Shown here: positions 24,460 to 32,679 of the stretch, one piece after another | Numbering within the stretch: position 1 is the stretch's first letter | How the letters are laid out: every line of letters begins with the position of its first letter | Source: Planctomycetota bacterium | Lineage (GTDB): Bacteria; Planctomycetota; Planctomycetia; Pirellulales; Lacipirellulaceae | NCBI GenBank assembly: GCA_029259915.1 | Contig: JAJDED010000053.1 | Coordinates: 1-64,000, forward strand | Direction: 5' to 3' | DNA length: 64,000 nucleotides | The notes under the pieces: model-generated | Told to the model about the DNA's origin: nothing | Database searches by the model: none | What the model saw: only the letters and a program-made list of their open reading frames with translations | Position numbers and translations under genes: made by a program

Positions 24460-25284
24460 CTACGCGGCTGCGGAGAGTGTTACCAACTCGTTGTTTACCG
24501 ATTCGAGTTGCGCGGCGTCGATCGTGTGTTGCTGCGATGCGAAGCCGACCACCAGCGCCAAATCGCAGAGGCGATTGATTCGGCGTGGGATGCCGCGGGT
24601 GAGTTCGTAGATTTTCTCCAGCGCGTCGGGCGAAAAAATGGTCCGCACAGCCCCGGCTGCGGCAAGCCGATGTTCGACGTACGCCGCAGTTTGCTCGGAC
24701 AAAAATGGCTTCAAAAGAATTTTGATATCGATCCGCTCTTCCAACGCTGCGTTGCGCCCCATGGCCGAGAGTAGCGGAGTTTGGCCCACCAACAGCAGCG
24801 TGAACGCCGGCTGAGCGGGCGTTTGCAAATTCAATAACAACCGCAACGTTTCCAGCAGCCCGCTGTCCTCGAGTAAATGGGCTTCCTCAATCGCGAGCAA
24901 TGTGTGCCGATTGCGGCGAGTCTCTTCGTCGAGCGCAAATTCCAAGCGGCGCAGACTTTCCTCGACGGTGCGCAACGGCGGATCGGCAGGCGGTGCGCCC
25001 AACTCTTCTGCCAAATAGGCCAATAGATCGCGACTCGACATCAGCGGGAAATTACACGAAACAAATTGGCCAACGGCTTCGCCCAACTGCTCGCGCAGAA
25101 CGTGGGTGAGCAACGTTTTTCCAATCCCCGAAGGACCCGACAACAACACGGCCCCACGCCGACTTTCCACCGCATAGCGCAACTTGTGCAGCGCCGCCTG
25201 CTGCTGTTCGCCCGCGTAGAAAAAGTCCGACGCCCCAGTCGGCTCGAACGGCTTGCTTTCTAGTTGCCAATACTCTTTATACAT
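24460..25284 (-). CDS. ExeA/GspA-like AAA ATPase
   Basis: The protein begins MYKEYWQLESKPFEPTGASD, the classic ExeA start (xYxxxFxLxxxPFxxxP). Walker A is LLSGPSGIGKTLLTHVL near residue 47, Walker B is TLLAIEEAHLLEDSG, and the sensor-like block is EKIYELTRGIPRRINRLCDL. ExeA-type ATPases work at the inner membrane in type II secretion or in polysaccharide export clusters. The 274-residue length means no C-terminal peptidoglycan-binding domain. It is the last gene of a three-gene set. Confidence 0.9.
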   Translation of the reverse strand: MYKEYWQLESKPFEPTGASDFFYAGEQQQAALHKLRYAVESRRGAVLLSGPSGIGKTLLTHVLREQLGEAVGQFVSCNFPLMSSRDLLAYLAEELGAPPADPPLRTVEESLRRLEFALDEETRRNRHTLLAIEEAHLLEDSGLLETLRLLLNLQTPAQPAFTLLLVGQTPLLSAMGRNAALEERIDIKILLKPFLSEQTAAYVEHRLAAAGAVRTIFSPDALEKIYELTRGIPRRINRLCDLALVVGFASQQHTIDAAQLESVNNELVTLSAAA

Positions 25285-25286
25285 AC

Positions 25287-25335
25287 TACTTGGCGCTCTT
25301 GGCGTCCTTGGCGGTTAATTTTGTTTGAGTAAATT
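25287..25335. repeat. Right half of the cgccaagg palindrome family, with tttgagtaaat edge
   Basis: ttggcgctcttggcgtcctt then ggcggttaattttg and tttgagtaaatta. The same edge tttgagtaaat follows the right arm at 60674-60685. It lies between the ExeA-like gene and the stop of the ParA-like gene. Confidence 0.75.
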
Positions 25336-26275
25336 AGCTTGCAATGCCGGACTGGTTGCCTATCAATCCCAAGCATGTCGCACCGAATAACGACATCAGG
25401 CGATCCACCGATTCCAGCGCGGCGGGTTCGCCGGCGGTCGCATCGGCGACGAAGATGCTCGCGTCGATCCGGCAGTGTTCCAACATGCAACGTGCTGCCG
25501 AATGTTGTGGTTCCGCCGCCGCGGCCCCCAAATCAAATAGCACGACGTCGTAATGATATCGCAACACGCCCGCGGTAACCGAAGTCTGAATGCCGCTAAG
25601 CAGATCGACGGCCGACGCGTTATGTCCCGCCAGCGGCAACAACGCGATGCCGTCGTCCTCGGTCGTTTGTACCATACATTCGGCCAGCGGCAACTGACCC
25701 GCAAGTGCTTGTTCCCAACCCGCTTCGAATTCCAAACCCAACTGTCGACCCAACGTCCGCGAGGAAAAGTTGCCGTCGACCAATGCCACTGTTTTTCCCA
25801 TCGCCGCCAAAAGTCGACCCAAACAGATTTGCACCGTCGTCGAGCCGACTCCCGATTGCACGCCGGCAATACCAGCCATCGAACGTCCCTCTTCACTCGC
25901 AATGAGCAACTGCTGAACAACCGGCATGAACAGTTCATGCTGGCCGATGATCAGGTGTTCGGTAATCTCCGGCCAGCGGAACGCATCGACCTCAAACACG
26001 GGGCGAAACGACTGCGAAGGGCCTTGCGACGCGAAACTCGAAAGCGGACGCCGCTCACCCCGGGAATCGTCAATCGCACTCCCGATGTGGCGCGACAATG
26101 GTTCAGGCTGCGCGGCTACGGAGTTTGCCAACGCATCGTTTTGCACATCCTGCACACGAAAATGTGGCTCGGGAATTTTTTCTACGGCGGTTGTTGGCGC
26201 AAACGGAATCGTCGGCGCCGTGCCGGCAGCCTCTGGGGCATAGGCGTGAATAAATGCTTGGTCGATTTCACTCAT
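25334..26275 (-). CDS. ParA/BY-kinase-like (CpsD-type) protein lacking the Walker lysine
   Basis: The C-terminal 200 residues have the P-loop ATPase order of ParA/MinD/CpsD proteins: GVQSGVGSTTVQICLGRLLA, KTVALVDGNFSSRTLGRQLG, YDVVLFDLGAAAAEPQHSA and ASIFVADATAGEPAALESVD. The Walker A position that should be Lys is Ser (GVGSTT). The N-terminal 110 residues are low-complexity. It would sit with the ExeA-like ATPase in a surface-polysaccharide or secretion machine and may no longer hydrolyse ATP. Its stop is at a repeat edge. Confidence 0.85.
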   Translation of the reverse strand: MSEIDQAFIHAYAPEAAGTAPTIPFAPTTAVEKIPEPHFRVQDVQNDALANSVAAQPEPLSRHIGSAIDDSRGERRPLSSFASQGPSQSFRPVFEVDAFRWPEITEHLIIGQHELFMPVVQQLLIASEEGRSMAGIAGVQSGVGSTTVQICLGRLLAAMGKTVALVDGNFSSRTLGRQLGLEFEAGWEQALAGQLPLAECMVQTTEDDGIALLPLAGHNASAVDLLSGIQTSVTAGVLRYHYDVVLFDLGAAAAEPQHSAARCMLEHCRIDASIFVADATAGEPAALESVDRLMSLFGATCLGLIGNQSGIAS

Positions 26276-26314
26276 AGCGTTGTCCGTTCGTGATTAACGG
26301 TCGACTGGCACGGC

Positions 26315-27346
26315 CTACTGCACCGCAGGACGCTGGAACAGTGCGGGCAACTGCTTTGTCTGCGCTGCGGGGACTTCCTCTGCGATCGAATCTTCCACAA
26401 AATCATCCAGCCTGGAAAAATCCAAGGACTCGGAATAACTTGTCACGGGAAAACTCAAAATGCTAGGATCACTCGAATTTATGATCGGACCGAACGGCAT
26501 GGAGTCTTCCGCTAATGGCAAACGAATCAATTCCGCTGGCACCTCCTGGAGACGTATCACAGGTTTGCTCGGGACATCGTCTTGCGCTGCGCGAAAAGCA
26601 TCGTCCCAGGAATTTTCCTCTGTGTGTAAATTTTCTGCTTGCAACTCTTCTGTATGCACATTCTCTGTCTGCAAATCTTCTGTCTGCAAATCGACTTGCG
26701 AATCTGCAGGCGCAGGCTCGAACAGATCATCGTCGTCCGCCACAGTAGTTGACTCAGTCGGCACAATGCGATCGACCTCGGAATCCTGAGCAATGGAAAA
26801 GTTGGGGATCTCGATTGCGGCAACGCCGAAATCTTTGCCTTCCAATGGCAAATCGTCAACTGCCCGATCCGCTGTTGTAGCAATCATCCAGACCATCAGA
26901 ACGACAGCGACAATCAAAGCCAACGTCACAATGGAACTTGAAGCAGAAGCTACGAGTTCATGCAGTCGGACCAAACCCGCCGCAGTTGTCGAAGGTTGCT
27001 GAGCAATCACATGCGATTCGTCATGTTGGGATTCTTGATTCGTTGCGTGATGACGATCATGTCTTCGCGATTGTGGAAGCAGCTCGACTTGCGCACTCGG
27101 CAAGGATTCATGGGCCGCGAAGTGCTCGGGAGCCACTGCGGAAACGTGCTGTGGATCGACAAAAAACTTCGCCTGACGATTCACCTCCTGCGACGGATTC
27201 TTACGGAAGGCTGCCGCGTGGGCTACCGGAGGCGACACGCTACCAGTCGCGACATCGACATGCGGCAAGCGTGCTAGCACTATCGGCCGACGGCGAAACG
27301 CCTGGCCGCCTTCTCTCAAACCGTTGGATGGATACGGTTGCTTCAC
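26315..27346 (-). CDS. Single-pass membrane protein with pentapeptide repeats, unknown function
   Basis: The GTG at 27346 has AAGGA eight bases upstream and gives MKQPYPSNGLREGGQAFRRR; the longest frame begins 19 codons earlier at another GTG. Residues about 1-135 are His/Gln/Ser-rich, probably cytoplasmic; one membrane helix follows (SSIVTLALIVAVVLMVWMIA); the rest is acidic and extracytoplasmic. Five copies of the 5-residue unit L-Q-T-E-D/N/E sit near the middle (DLQTEDLQTENVHTEE). It is the first of the three-gene set with the ParA-like and ExeA-like genes. Confidence 0.65.
   Translation of the reverse strand: MKQPYPSNGLREGGQAFRRRPIVLARLPHVDVATGSVSPPVAHAAAFRKNPSQEVNRQAKFFVDPQHVSAVAPEHFAAHESLPSAQVELLPQSRRHDRHHATNQESQHDESHVIAQQPSTTAAGLVRLHELVASASSSIVTLALIVAVVLMVWMIATTADRAVDDLPLEGKDFGVAAIEIPNFSIAQDSEVDRIVPTESTTVADDDDLFEPAPADSQVDLQTEDLQTENVHTEELQAENLHTEENSWDDAFRAAQDDVPSKPVIRLQEVPAELIRLPLAEDSMPFGPIINSSDPSILSFPVTSYSESLDFSRLDDFVEDSIAEEVPAAQTKQLPALFQRPAVQ
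26617..26705 (-). repeat. 15-bp tandem repeat inside the membrane-protein gene
   Basis: On the plus strand tctgtctgcaaatct and variants repeat about every 15 bp, coding for the L-Q-T-E-D/N units. Two neighbouring units are nearly identical, so copy number may vary. Confidence 0.7.
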
Positions 27347-27741
27347 GCCTGTAATCCTTGAATACGACCAAACGGACAGTTGCAGAGATGCTAGCACGCC
27401 CACAGCGCGCGGCGGTTCCGCTTGTCTCTGTATCGGAATCGATTGAACCGGTCTTGAAGATGGTTCTGATTAGGAGAAGTTTAGTCGCGAAGATCGCGCT
27501 GAGGCTCAGCACGGGGGGGTGCCACTGTCTGGTCCACCACAATTTCCGTCAAAAAAAAGAATAGAACGCAGATATTCGCTGATTAAACGGATTGCCACCG
27601 ATTACGAAATAGTTGAGGGGTTCGTTCTCATGGCCTCAGTTATCAGTACCCTGAAAAAATCAGCGGGAATCTGCATAATCCGTGTACATCTGCGTTCATT
27701 CTGCTTGCTGAAAAGTGCAAAACTCTATCTAAGAACCATCC
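27347..27741. other. Spacer with repeat copy A (27535-27723)
   Basis: The 395-bp gap separates the membrane-protein gene from the end of the secreted-protein gene. Its right half is a palindromic repeat whose second copy lies inverted at 30126-30317. The left half (27347-27534) shows no gene; it should hold the promoter of the membrane-protein gene, but I see no clear boxes. Confidence 0.6.
27535..27723 (+). repeat. About 190-bp repeat A (aacgcagat family)
   Basis: It starts ccacaatttccgtcaaaaaa and ends tgcttgctgaaaagtgcaaa. Arms agaatagaacgcagat and atctgcgttcattctg make it palindromic. Read on the minus strand, 30317-30126 is similar along its whole length, including the interior segments caccgattac and ccctgaaaaaatc. 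Confidence 0.8.
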
Positions 27742-29415
27742 TCATTTTGCCGGTGTTAGTTTTGCGGCTTGTTCGGCGGCTTTGCGTCGCCAACGGGCGA
27801 CTTCTTCCTTTTGGTCGCCCAGTTCGTCAAACGCCTCGGCAATGGTTTTGTAAGCACCGCTCAACAGCTTGGGGTCGGTCGGGTTCTCCGCATTTTCTAG
27901 TTGCAGACGAACCGCAGTCATTTTGGTTTTGAATCCCGGATCAGATAAAAGTTTCCGACATTGCTCGCCCGTGCAGCCAAACAGAACACCTGCCAGTTTG
28001 TCCCACTCACCAAGAAACTCGGTCCCCTTCGGATAAAGCACCAAACGGACAAACTGCGTCTCGCCCGCGACGAGGTTAATTTTCTGTTCGCGCCAGCCAC
28101 GGACGATCGGTAGTTCAAAGTCATCGCTCCCAGCGTATAGTTCTTCCTTTCCCACCGGCAATTCGAGACTTGCGCCGCCAGTTGCATCGGTTTTGCTTTG
28201 AAACGGTACTCCATAGTCTTTATCGGCGGCAGCAAAATAGTCTTGTGCAATCAGCACCTTCTCCCCTCGCGCTAATTGCGAACAGTAAATTTGCGATCCT
28301 CCGTTCCACCAACCGACGTTAGGATACGATCCAATCTTGATACCTGCCAATGGGTTTCCGCTTGCATCGACGGCTTCGACGTCGCAGCGAACGGTTGGAG
28401 TCATCTTCAATAGAATGTTGCTTCTTTGCTCTTCAAGCAAGAAAACTTGCGGGCGGCAAAAAGGATCAGGGTCGCGCGGATTCTTCACCACATCGGGAGC
28501 ATTTCCTGACTCTGCCATGTAACCGTCACACAGCGCAATCACCTGCATCGGTTCTTCTGCAGGCCAACCGTCGATCACAAATGAACCATCCTCACAGATC
28601 GGCGTCCAAGTGTACCACATGAGATTATTGAAAGTATTTTCTCGCGGTAATGTTAGCACTTTCAATCGGCCATTCTTGACGGGCCGCGGAACGTTGTCGC
28701 TCACACGACCCTCAATGCGTATGGCCGGGAGCAAATCAACATGCTTACGCACTGCGACTCCGTTCTCTAATTCAAGTTCCACTATCGGACTGAAGTGCGT
28801 GGCGCGCTCGCCGTCGAGACGTATCAACAACACATTTCCTTTCCCCGCAGGCATGGGTGGGATGCTCAATGCTCCATCAGCTGTGACCAGTGGTGAAAAA
28901 CCGTCCTTCCAACTACGAGCATCCGAACACCTAGTATAAAGACCGGTCGGCGAAATCGGTTTTCCATTTTCGAGCGGAACAATCTCGACCGGTGCGCCAC
29001 GATCGAGCGACACTATGCTTGGCTGCTCATCCTCTTTCGGAACATTGATGTCCTCGTGACTGATGTAAGCAAACTCTGGATGATTGATCGAGAGGGTTAC
29101 CGCCGTCGTCACAACCTGCTCTTCGACATCGGCAAATCGCGGGTAGGGAACGACAACCGACCCGTCGACGTCGGTCGTCAATGTGGGCGGCTCGCTATCG
29201 CCACCGTCCTTGCGCCACTGGCCATGACCTTGCGAACAGCTCAGCGCCCAGGGAATCACCTCCGCCCCGGCAACCGGCTGACCCACGGCATCGACCACGC
29301 GCGCAGAAAATTGGAGCATCTCCTGCGGCTGCGGATTGACCTCGGCCCGGCAAGTCGCCGCAAAAATTCCCGCGATCGCAACGACGGCAAAGAAATTCCA
29401 GATAAGACGTTTCAT
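27742..29415 (-). CDS. Secreted protein with carboxypeptidase-regulatory-like domains
   Basis: Starts MKRLIWNFFAVVAIAGIFAA, a signal peptide likely cut after TCRA. The first mature domain (SARVVDAVGQPVAGAEVIPW ... TTDVDGSVVVPYP) is a beta-sandwich of the CarboxypepD-regulatory type; a second resembles it (VEAVDASGNPLAGIKIGSYP). The C-terminal part has a short helical repeat region (AENPTDPKLLSGAYKTIAEA, FDELGDQKEEVARWRRK). No catalytic residues are visible. It probably acts outside the cytoplasm in binding or matrix structure. The gene follows the EF-hand lipoprotein gene by 52 bp. Confidence 0.7.
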   Translation of the reverse strand: MKRLIWNFFAVVAIAGIFAATCRAEVNPQPQEMLQFSARVVDAVGQPVAGAEVIPWALSCSQGHGQWRKDGGDSEPPTLTTDVDGSVVVPYPRFADVEEQVVTTAVTLSINHPEFAYISHEDINVPKEDEQPSIVSLDRGAPVEIVPLENGKPISPTGLYTRCSDARSWKDGFSPLVTADGALSIPPMPAGKGNVLLIRLDGERATHFSPIVELELENGVAVRKHVDLLPAIRIEGRVSDNVPRPVKNGRLKVLTLPRENTFNNLMWYTWTPICEDGSFVIDGWPAEEPMQVIALCDGYMAESGNAPDVVKNPRDPDPFCRPQVFLLEEQRSNILLKMTPTVRCDVEAVDASGNPLAGIKIGSYPNVGWWNGGSQIYCSQLARGEKVLIAQDYFAAADKDYGVPFQSKTDATGGASLELPVGKEELYAGSDDFELPIVRGWREQKINLVAGETQFVRLVLYPKGTEFLGEWDKLAGVLFGCTGEQCRKLLSDPGFKTKMTAVRLQLENAENPTDPKLLSGAYKTIAEAFDELGDQKEEVARWRRKAAEQAAKLTPAK

Positions 29416-29467
29416 AGCAAACATGAGTGCCTCCTTCTCTTGGTTCGATTATTTTCTGAAACGCCAA

Positions 29468-30175
29468 TCATTGGATACTAATGAAAGACTGTGAATCGTT
29501 TTTTTCGCTAGTCATATTGATACGAGGCGACCACGCAAACCAGTTTTCCTGACAAACTTCGAAGCCCATTACTGGGCGCGAAGTGTAACGCTCGGAGAGG
29601 GTTTCTTCACCATCAACAACTTTAGAAACCAGAACGTTGTAACACCCTACAAACACGCCGGGGAATTTAGGATCGGGGCCTTTGAAGTAAGCTTTTCCTT
29701 TATAGTTTGTAACTGCCTCGACCCGCGGATAGGCCGAGCCGAGAAACTCTGCCGGCTCGAGCGTGACGGTAACTCCCGCCAGGGGTTCGCCATCAAGAGA
29801 AACGGTAAACGAAACGGGCATCATGTGCGTTCCCGAGTTTTGCCAAGACCGAATGCGGTCGGCGATTTCTACTTCACTAAGACTTCGATCCTTATCTTGG
29901 TTCATCCAATACGACGCCCACATCAGTGCAAACGATTTGGAAATCTCACTGCGATCGATTTTCCCGTCTTCGTTGGCGTCGTACAGCGACATCGCCTTCG
30001 CCGCGGCCCTTTTTGGTGAAACCGAAGGCAACTTGGGTGCCGACGGCAGCCGCGAACAGCCTGCGAAGAAAATCAATGCGAGTATCGCCGTGATTAGTGC
30101 TGGTCGCAAAGGGCTCTTAGCTCGACTTTTGCACTTTTTTGCAAGCAGAATAGAACGCAGATACACACGGGTCAT
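29468..30175 (-). CDS. Lipoprotein with EF-hand-like calcium sites and an Ig-like domain
   Basis: A lipobox ILALIFFAGC follows a hydrophobic stretch, so the mature protein starts at Cys and is membrane-anchored. Two EF-hand-like loops follow: DANEDGKIDRSEIS and NQDKDRSLSEVE. The C-terminal domain (MMPVSFTVSLDGEPLAGVTV) is a transthyretin/carboxypeptidase-regulatory type sandwich. The start is uncertain: ATG 30175 lies inside repeat copy B, while a TTG at 30109, just past the repeat, gives a short signal peptide directly. It is expressed ahead of the secreted protein gene. Confidence 0.7.
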   Translation of the reverse strand: MTRVYLRSILLAKKCKSRAKSPLRPALITAILALIFFAGCSRLPSAPKLPSVSPKRAAAKAMSLYDANEDGKIDRSEISKSFALMWASYWMNQDKDRSLSEVEIADRIRSWQNSGTHMMPVSFTVSLDGEPLAGVTVTLEPAEFLGSAYPRVEAVTNYKGKAYFKGPDPKFPGVFVGCYNVLVSKVVDGEETLSERYTSRPVMGFEVCQENWFAWSPRINMTSEKNDSQSFISIQ

Positions 30176-30317
30176 ACAGATTTCCACAGATTTTTTCAGG
30201 GGTCTGGTAACAGCGTCCATGGGAACGTACCTCTCTAACCATTTTGTAATCGGTGCCAATCTGATCTATCCGCGTTCATCCGTGTTCTATTCTGTTTCTT
30301 GACGAAAATAGTGGTGA
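30126..30317 (-). repeat. About 190-bp repeat B, inverted relative to copy A
   Basis: Read on the minus strand it begins ccactattttcgtcaagaaa and ends gcttgcaaaaaagtgcaaaa, matching copy A throughout. The longest frame of the lipoprotein gene (M-D-A-V-T-R-P-L-K-K-S...) is translated from it. Confidence 0.8.
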
Positions 30318-30362
30318 CTCCTTAAGCTCCAAAACTGTAAAGATCAAACATGGCTTGAAAGG

Positions 30363-31388
30363 TCATTGGTTGATTTCCTCACCGCCGCGGCTTCCATACG
30401 ATTGCCATACTACCGGATCAATATCGTAAGGAATCTTGCGCACTGAACCATCCGCAAAAGCGGCGTTGAGCGTCCCCGGATGGGCACTGCCAAATCGGAA
30501 GGACGATAATTCTAAATTAAAAGTATCTTGCAAAGGCAAGAACTTCGGATCTTCGTTTGTCCAACGTGTGGTGTCGAAGTCGTTTCCACCGTACATGTTG
30601 AAGTCGTCCGACTCCGTATAACCCGATTCGTATCTCTCTGGATTGACCCATCTTTCTGCTACCAACAGCGTGTGCGACGAACCGTCGGTCACTTGATTCA
30701 TTTTTACTTCGTTGAGTTCCGTGGCGATGCCGTCGAAGTCTTCTTTAATATCATCAAACTGTTCTTCCGTGCGAGTCCATGTACAGTCGGGATAATCTGT
30801 CAAACAATCTAGAGAATCGGTTGCATACCAGAGCAAACTTGCTGTGCCTCCGTTGATGGCATAATCGGTCTTGGCTTGAAACTCGGAGCTAGCGGTGTTA
30901 ACAAAATTGCTTATACTAGGGTGCGGAATGGCGGGACGTCGCGAGGGGCAATTCATCAACGGGAACGCCGCGACTGTCAGATCCTTCAAGGCTTCGTATT
31001 TTTCTCCGCCGGGGCCGTTGCCGGGTAGTCCGCTACCGATGGCGCGAATATTTTTTTGTTCCACAAATTCCAGAATGTCATAAACCCACCCGCCGGGCTG
31101 CTTTTTTCCGTATCCCATGTCAGGATCACCAATCCAGCGGTACCCCCAACCGTTGGAGGGAAAAATTCCATGCACTTCCTCATGCTGCAAACATCCCAAG
31201 GCAATCTGACGCAGATGATTTGCACATTCCGTGCGCCGCGACGCCTCGCGCGCCGCTTGAACCGCGGGCAATAACAGCGCAACAAGAATACCGATGATCG
31301 CAATCACCACCAACAACTCGACCAACGTAAACGCGCGGCCGAACATCGGATGACTGCGACCGTGGAGATTGCATCTTCTATTTTTCAT
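30363..31388 (-). CDS. DUF1559 pilin-like (prepilin leader) protein
   Basis: After the short basic leader [20 protein letters not shown] comes the type IV prepilin cleavage and helix [20 protein letters not shown], then the DUF1559 body with [43 protein letters not shown] and the C-terminal H-x9[16 protein letters not shown]. These are exported and assembled as pseudopilins in planctomycetes, with many paralogs per genome. ATG 31388 has AAGGA upstream; the longer frame is unsupported. A tandem paralog lies 22 bp upstream. Confidence 0.9.
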   Translation of the reverse strand: MKNRRCNLHGRSHPMFGRAFTLVELLVVIAIIGILVALLLPAVQAAREASRRTECANHLRQIALGCLQHEEVHGIFPSNGWGYRWIGDPDMGYGKKQPGGWVYDILEFVEQKNIRAIGSGLPGNGPGGEKYEALKDLTVAAFPLMNCPSRRPAIPHPSISNFVNTASSEFQAKTDYAINGGTASLLWYATDSLDCLTDYPDCTWTRTEEQFDDIKEDFDGIATELNEVKMNQVTDGSSHTLLVAERWVNPERYESGYTESDDFNMYGGNDFDTTRWTNEDPKFLPLQDTFNLELSSFRFGSAHPGTLNAAFADGSVRKIPYDIDPVVWQSYGSRGGEEINQ

Positions 31389-31410
31389 AGCACAAGTCCT
31401 TCGCATCACA

Positions 31411-32436
31411 CTAATCACCATCGCGGGAGCCCATCGCCTTGAAAACCTGTTGGTCCACGTCATACGCAATCACCTGCACCGATCCATCACAGAATGCTCC
31501 GTGAAAAACCGAGGGATGGGCGCTTCCAAATCGAGTTAGAAACTGCACTCTATACCGATCCTGTTGCGGCGATTCAATGGCAGAACGGCAAATGTCGTTG
31601 TTGAAACCAGTATACATATTTTCGTTGTCACCAAAGTCGAGGCCAGTTTCATAGTTTGCACTCGAAACATACTTCTCGCCAACGATCAGGGTATTCGACG
31701 TCCCGTCCGTTACCTGCCGCAGTGTGACTCTGCTTCGCCCGAAGAGAATTCCATTGAAGATAACGCGACTGTTGTTCGGCCAAACAAACTCTGGATCATT
31801 CGGCCATTGAAAATCTGCGGAGTCCCCTTCTGCCAGCGAACCGGGGCCCGACCATAGCCCTGGAAATTCGACAAAAGCTACATCGCCAACGCAACCGGCG
31901 TAGTCACTCTTCACAGCAGAAGAAATTGGCAGCGCCAACACGCCCCCTTTGGAGTACGGCACTTCAATCTGTGTTTGTGGATAACTTTCCGCAACGCGGC
32001 GCGAGGGACAAACGAACTCGGAAATCGGTATTGCCGACCGTTCGATAAATGCATTTGCCCGCGCCACTCCGTCCGAGCCATTGCCAAGGTCTCTGATGGC
32101 ACTCGCTTCCAGATAGTCCAAGATATTGAACACCCAACTACCTGGCTGATCGATTCCCGACCCGCGTTCTGGTTCTCCCGTCCAGTTCCAATGCCAACCA
32201 CTCGAGGGGAAGGCACCCTGTGCATCGTGATGCAAAGTAAGGGCTAACACACCCTGCTTCATGTTGTTCCGACATTGCACTTTCCGCGCGGCTTCGCGCG
32301 ATGCTTGAACGGCAGGCAAGATTAGCGCAACAAGAATACCGATGATCGCAATCACCACCAACAACTCGACCAACGTAAAAGCGTGGCCGGATGTTGGTTG
32401 GCTGCGACCGTGGAAAATGCGTCTTTCGCACTCCAT
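31411..32436 (-). CDS. DUF1559 pilin-like (prepilin leader) protein, tandem paralog
   Basis: Same layout as its neighbour: leader [20 protein letters not shown], helix [20 protein letters not shown], then [45 protein letters not shown] and the terminal [23 protein letters not shown] 32436 is chosen because it gives the usual short leader and has GGTGG upstream. The two proteins differ clearly in their middle parts, so the duplication is old. It is first in the four-gene minus-strand run ending with the secreted protein gene. Confidence 0.9.
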   Translation of the reverse strand: MECERRIFHGRSQPTSGHAFTLVELLVVIAIIGILVALILPAVQASREAARKVQCRNNMKQGVLALTLHHDAQGAFPSSGWHWNWTGEPERGSGIDQPGSWVFNILDYLEASAIRDLGNGSDGVARANAFIERSAIPISEFVCPSRRVAESYPQTQIEVPYSKGGVLALPISSAVKSDYAGCVGDVAFVEFPGLWSGPGSLAEGDSADFQWPNDPEFVWPNNSRVIFNGILFGRSRVTLRQVTDGTSNTLIVGEKYVSSANYETGLDFGDNENMYTGFNNDICRSAIESPQQDRYRVQFLTRFGSAHPSVFHGAFCDGSVQVIAYDVDQQVFKAMGSRDGD

Positions 32437-32679
32437 TGGGGCTACCACCTTCTCAAACTGTCTTCTGTTCAAGATGTCAGAATTCAAGATGCCAGAACAT
32501 ATTGGATCGGACAACCGATCCACGAGACAGGTTCCACCAAGTAGGATAGCAATTGGAGCGAAATTTGTTCAATTTTTCTGGAAAAGAAATAGAATTGGTA
32601 GGACCAATTTGTGGCAGCCATACTGTATTCGACGACTTGCTGCGATTATTGCTGAAGTGGCAAACTTAATACCGAATTT

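Noticed and set aside
27519-27932. Small plus-strand frame with M-A-S-V-I-S-T-L-K-K-S start
   Set aside because: It is translated from repeat copy A and runs antisense into the secreted-protein gene; a similar translation from copy B suggests repeat origin, not a gene.
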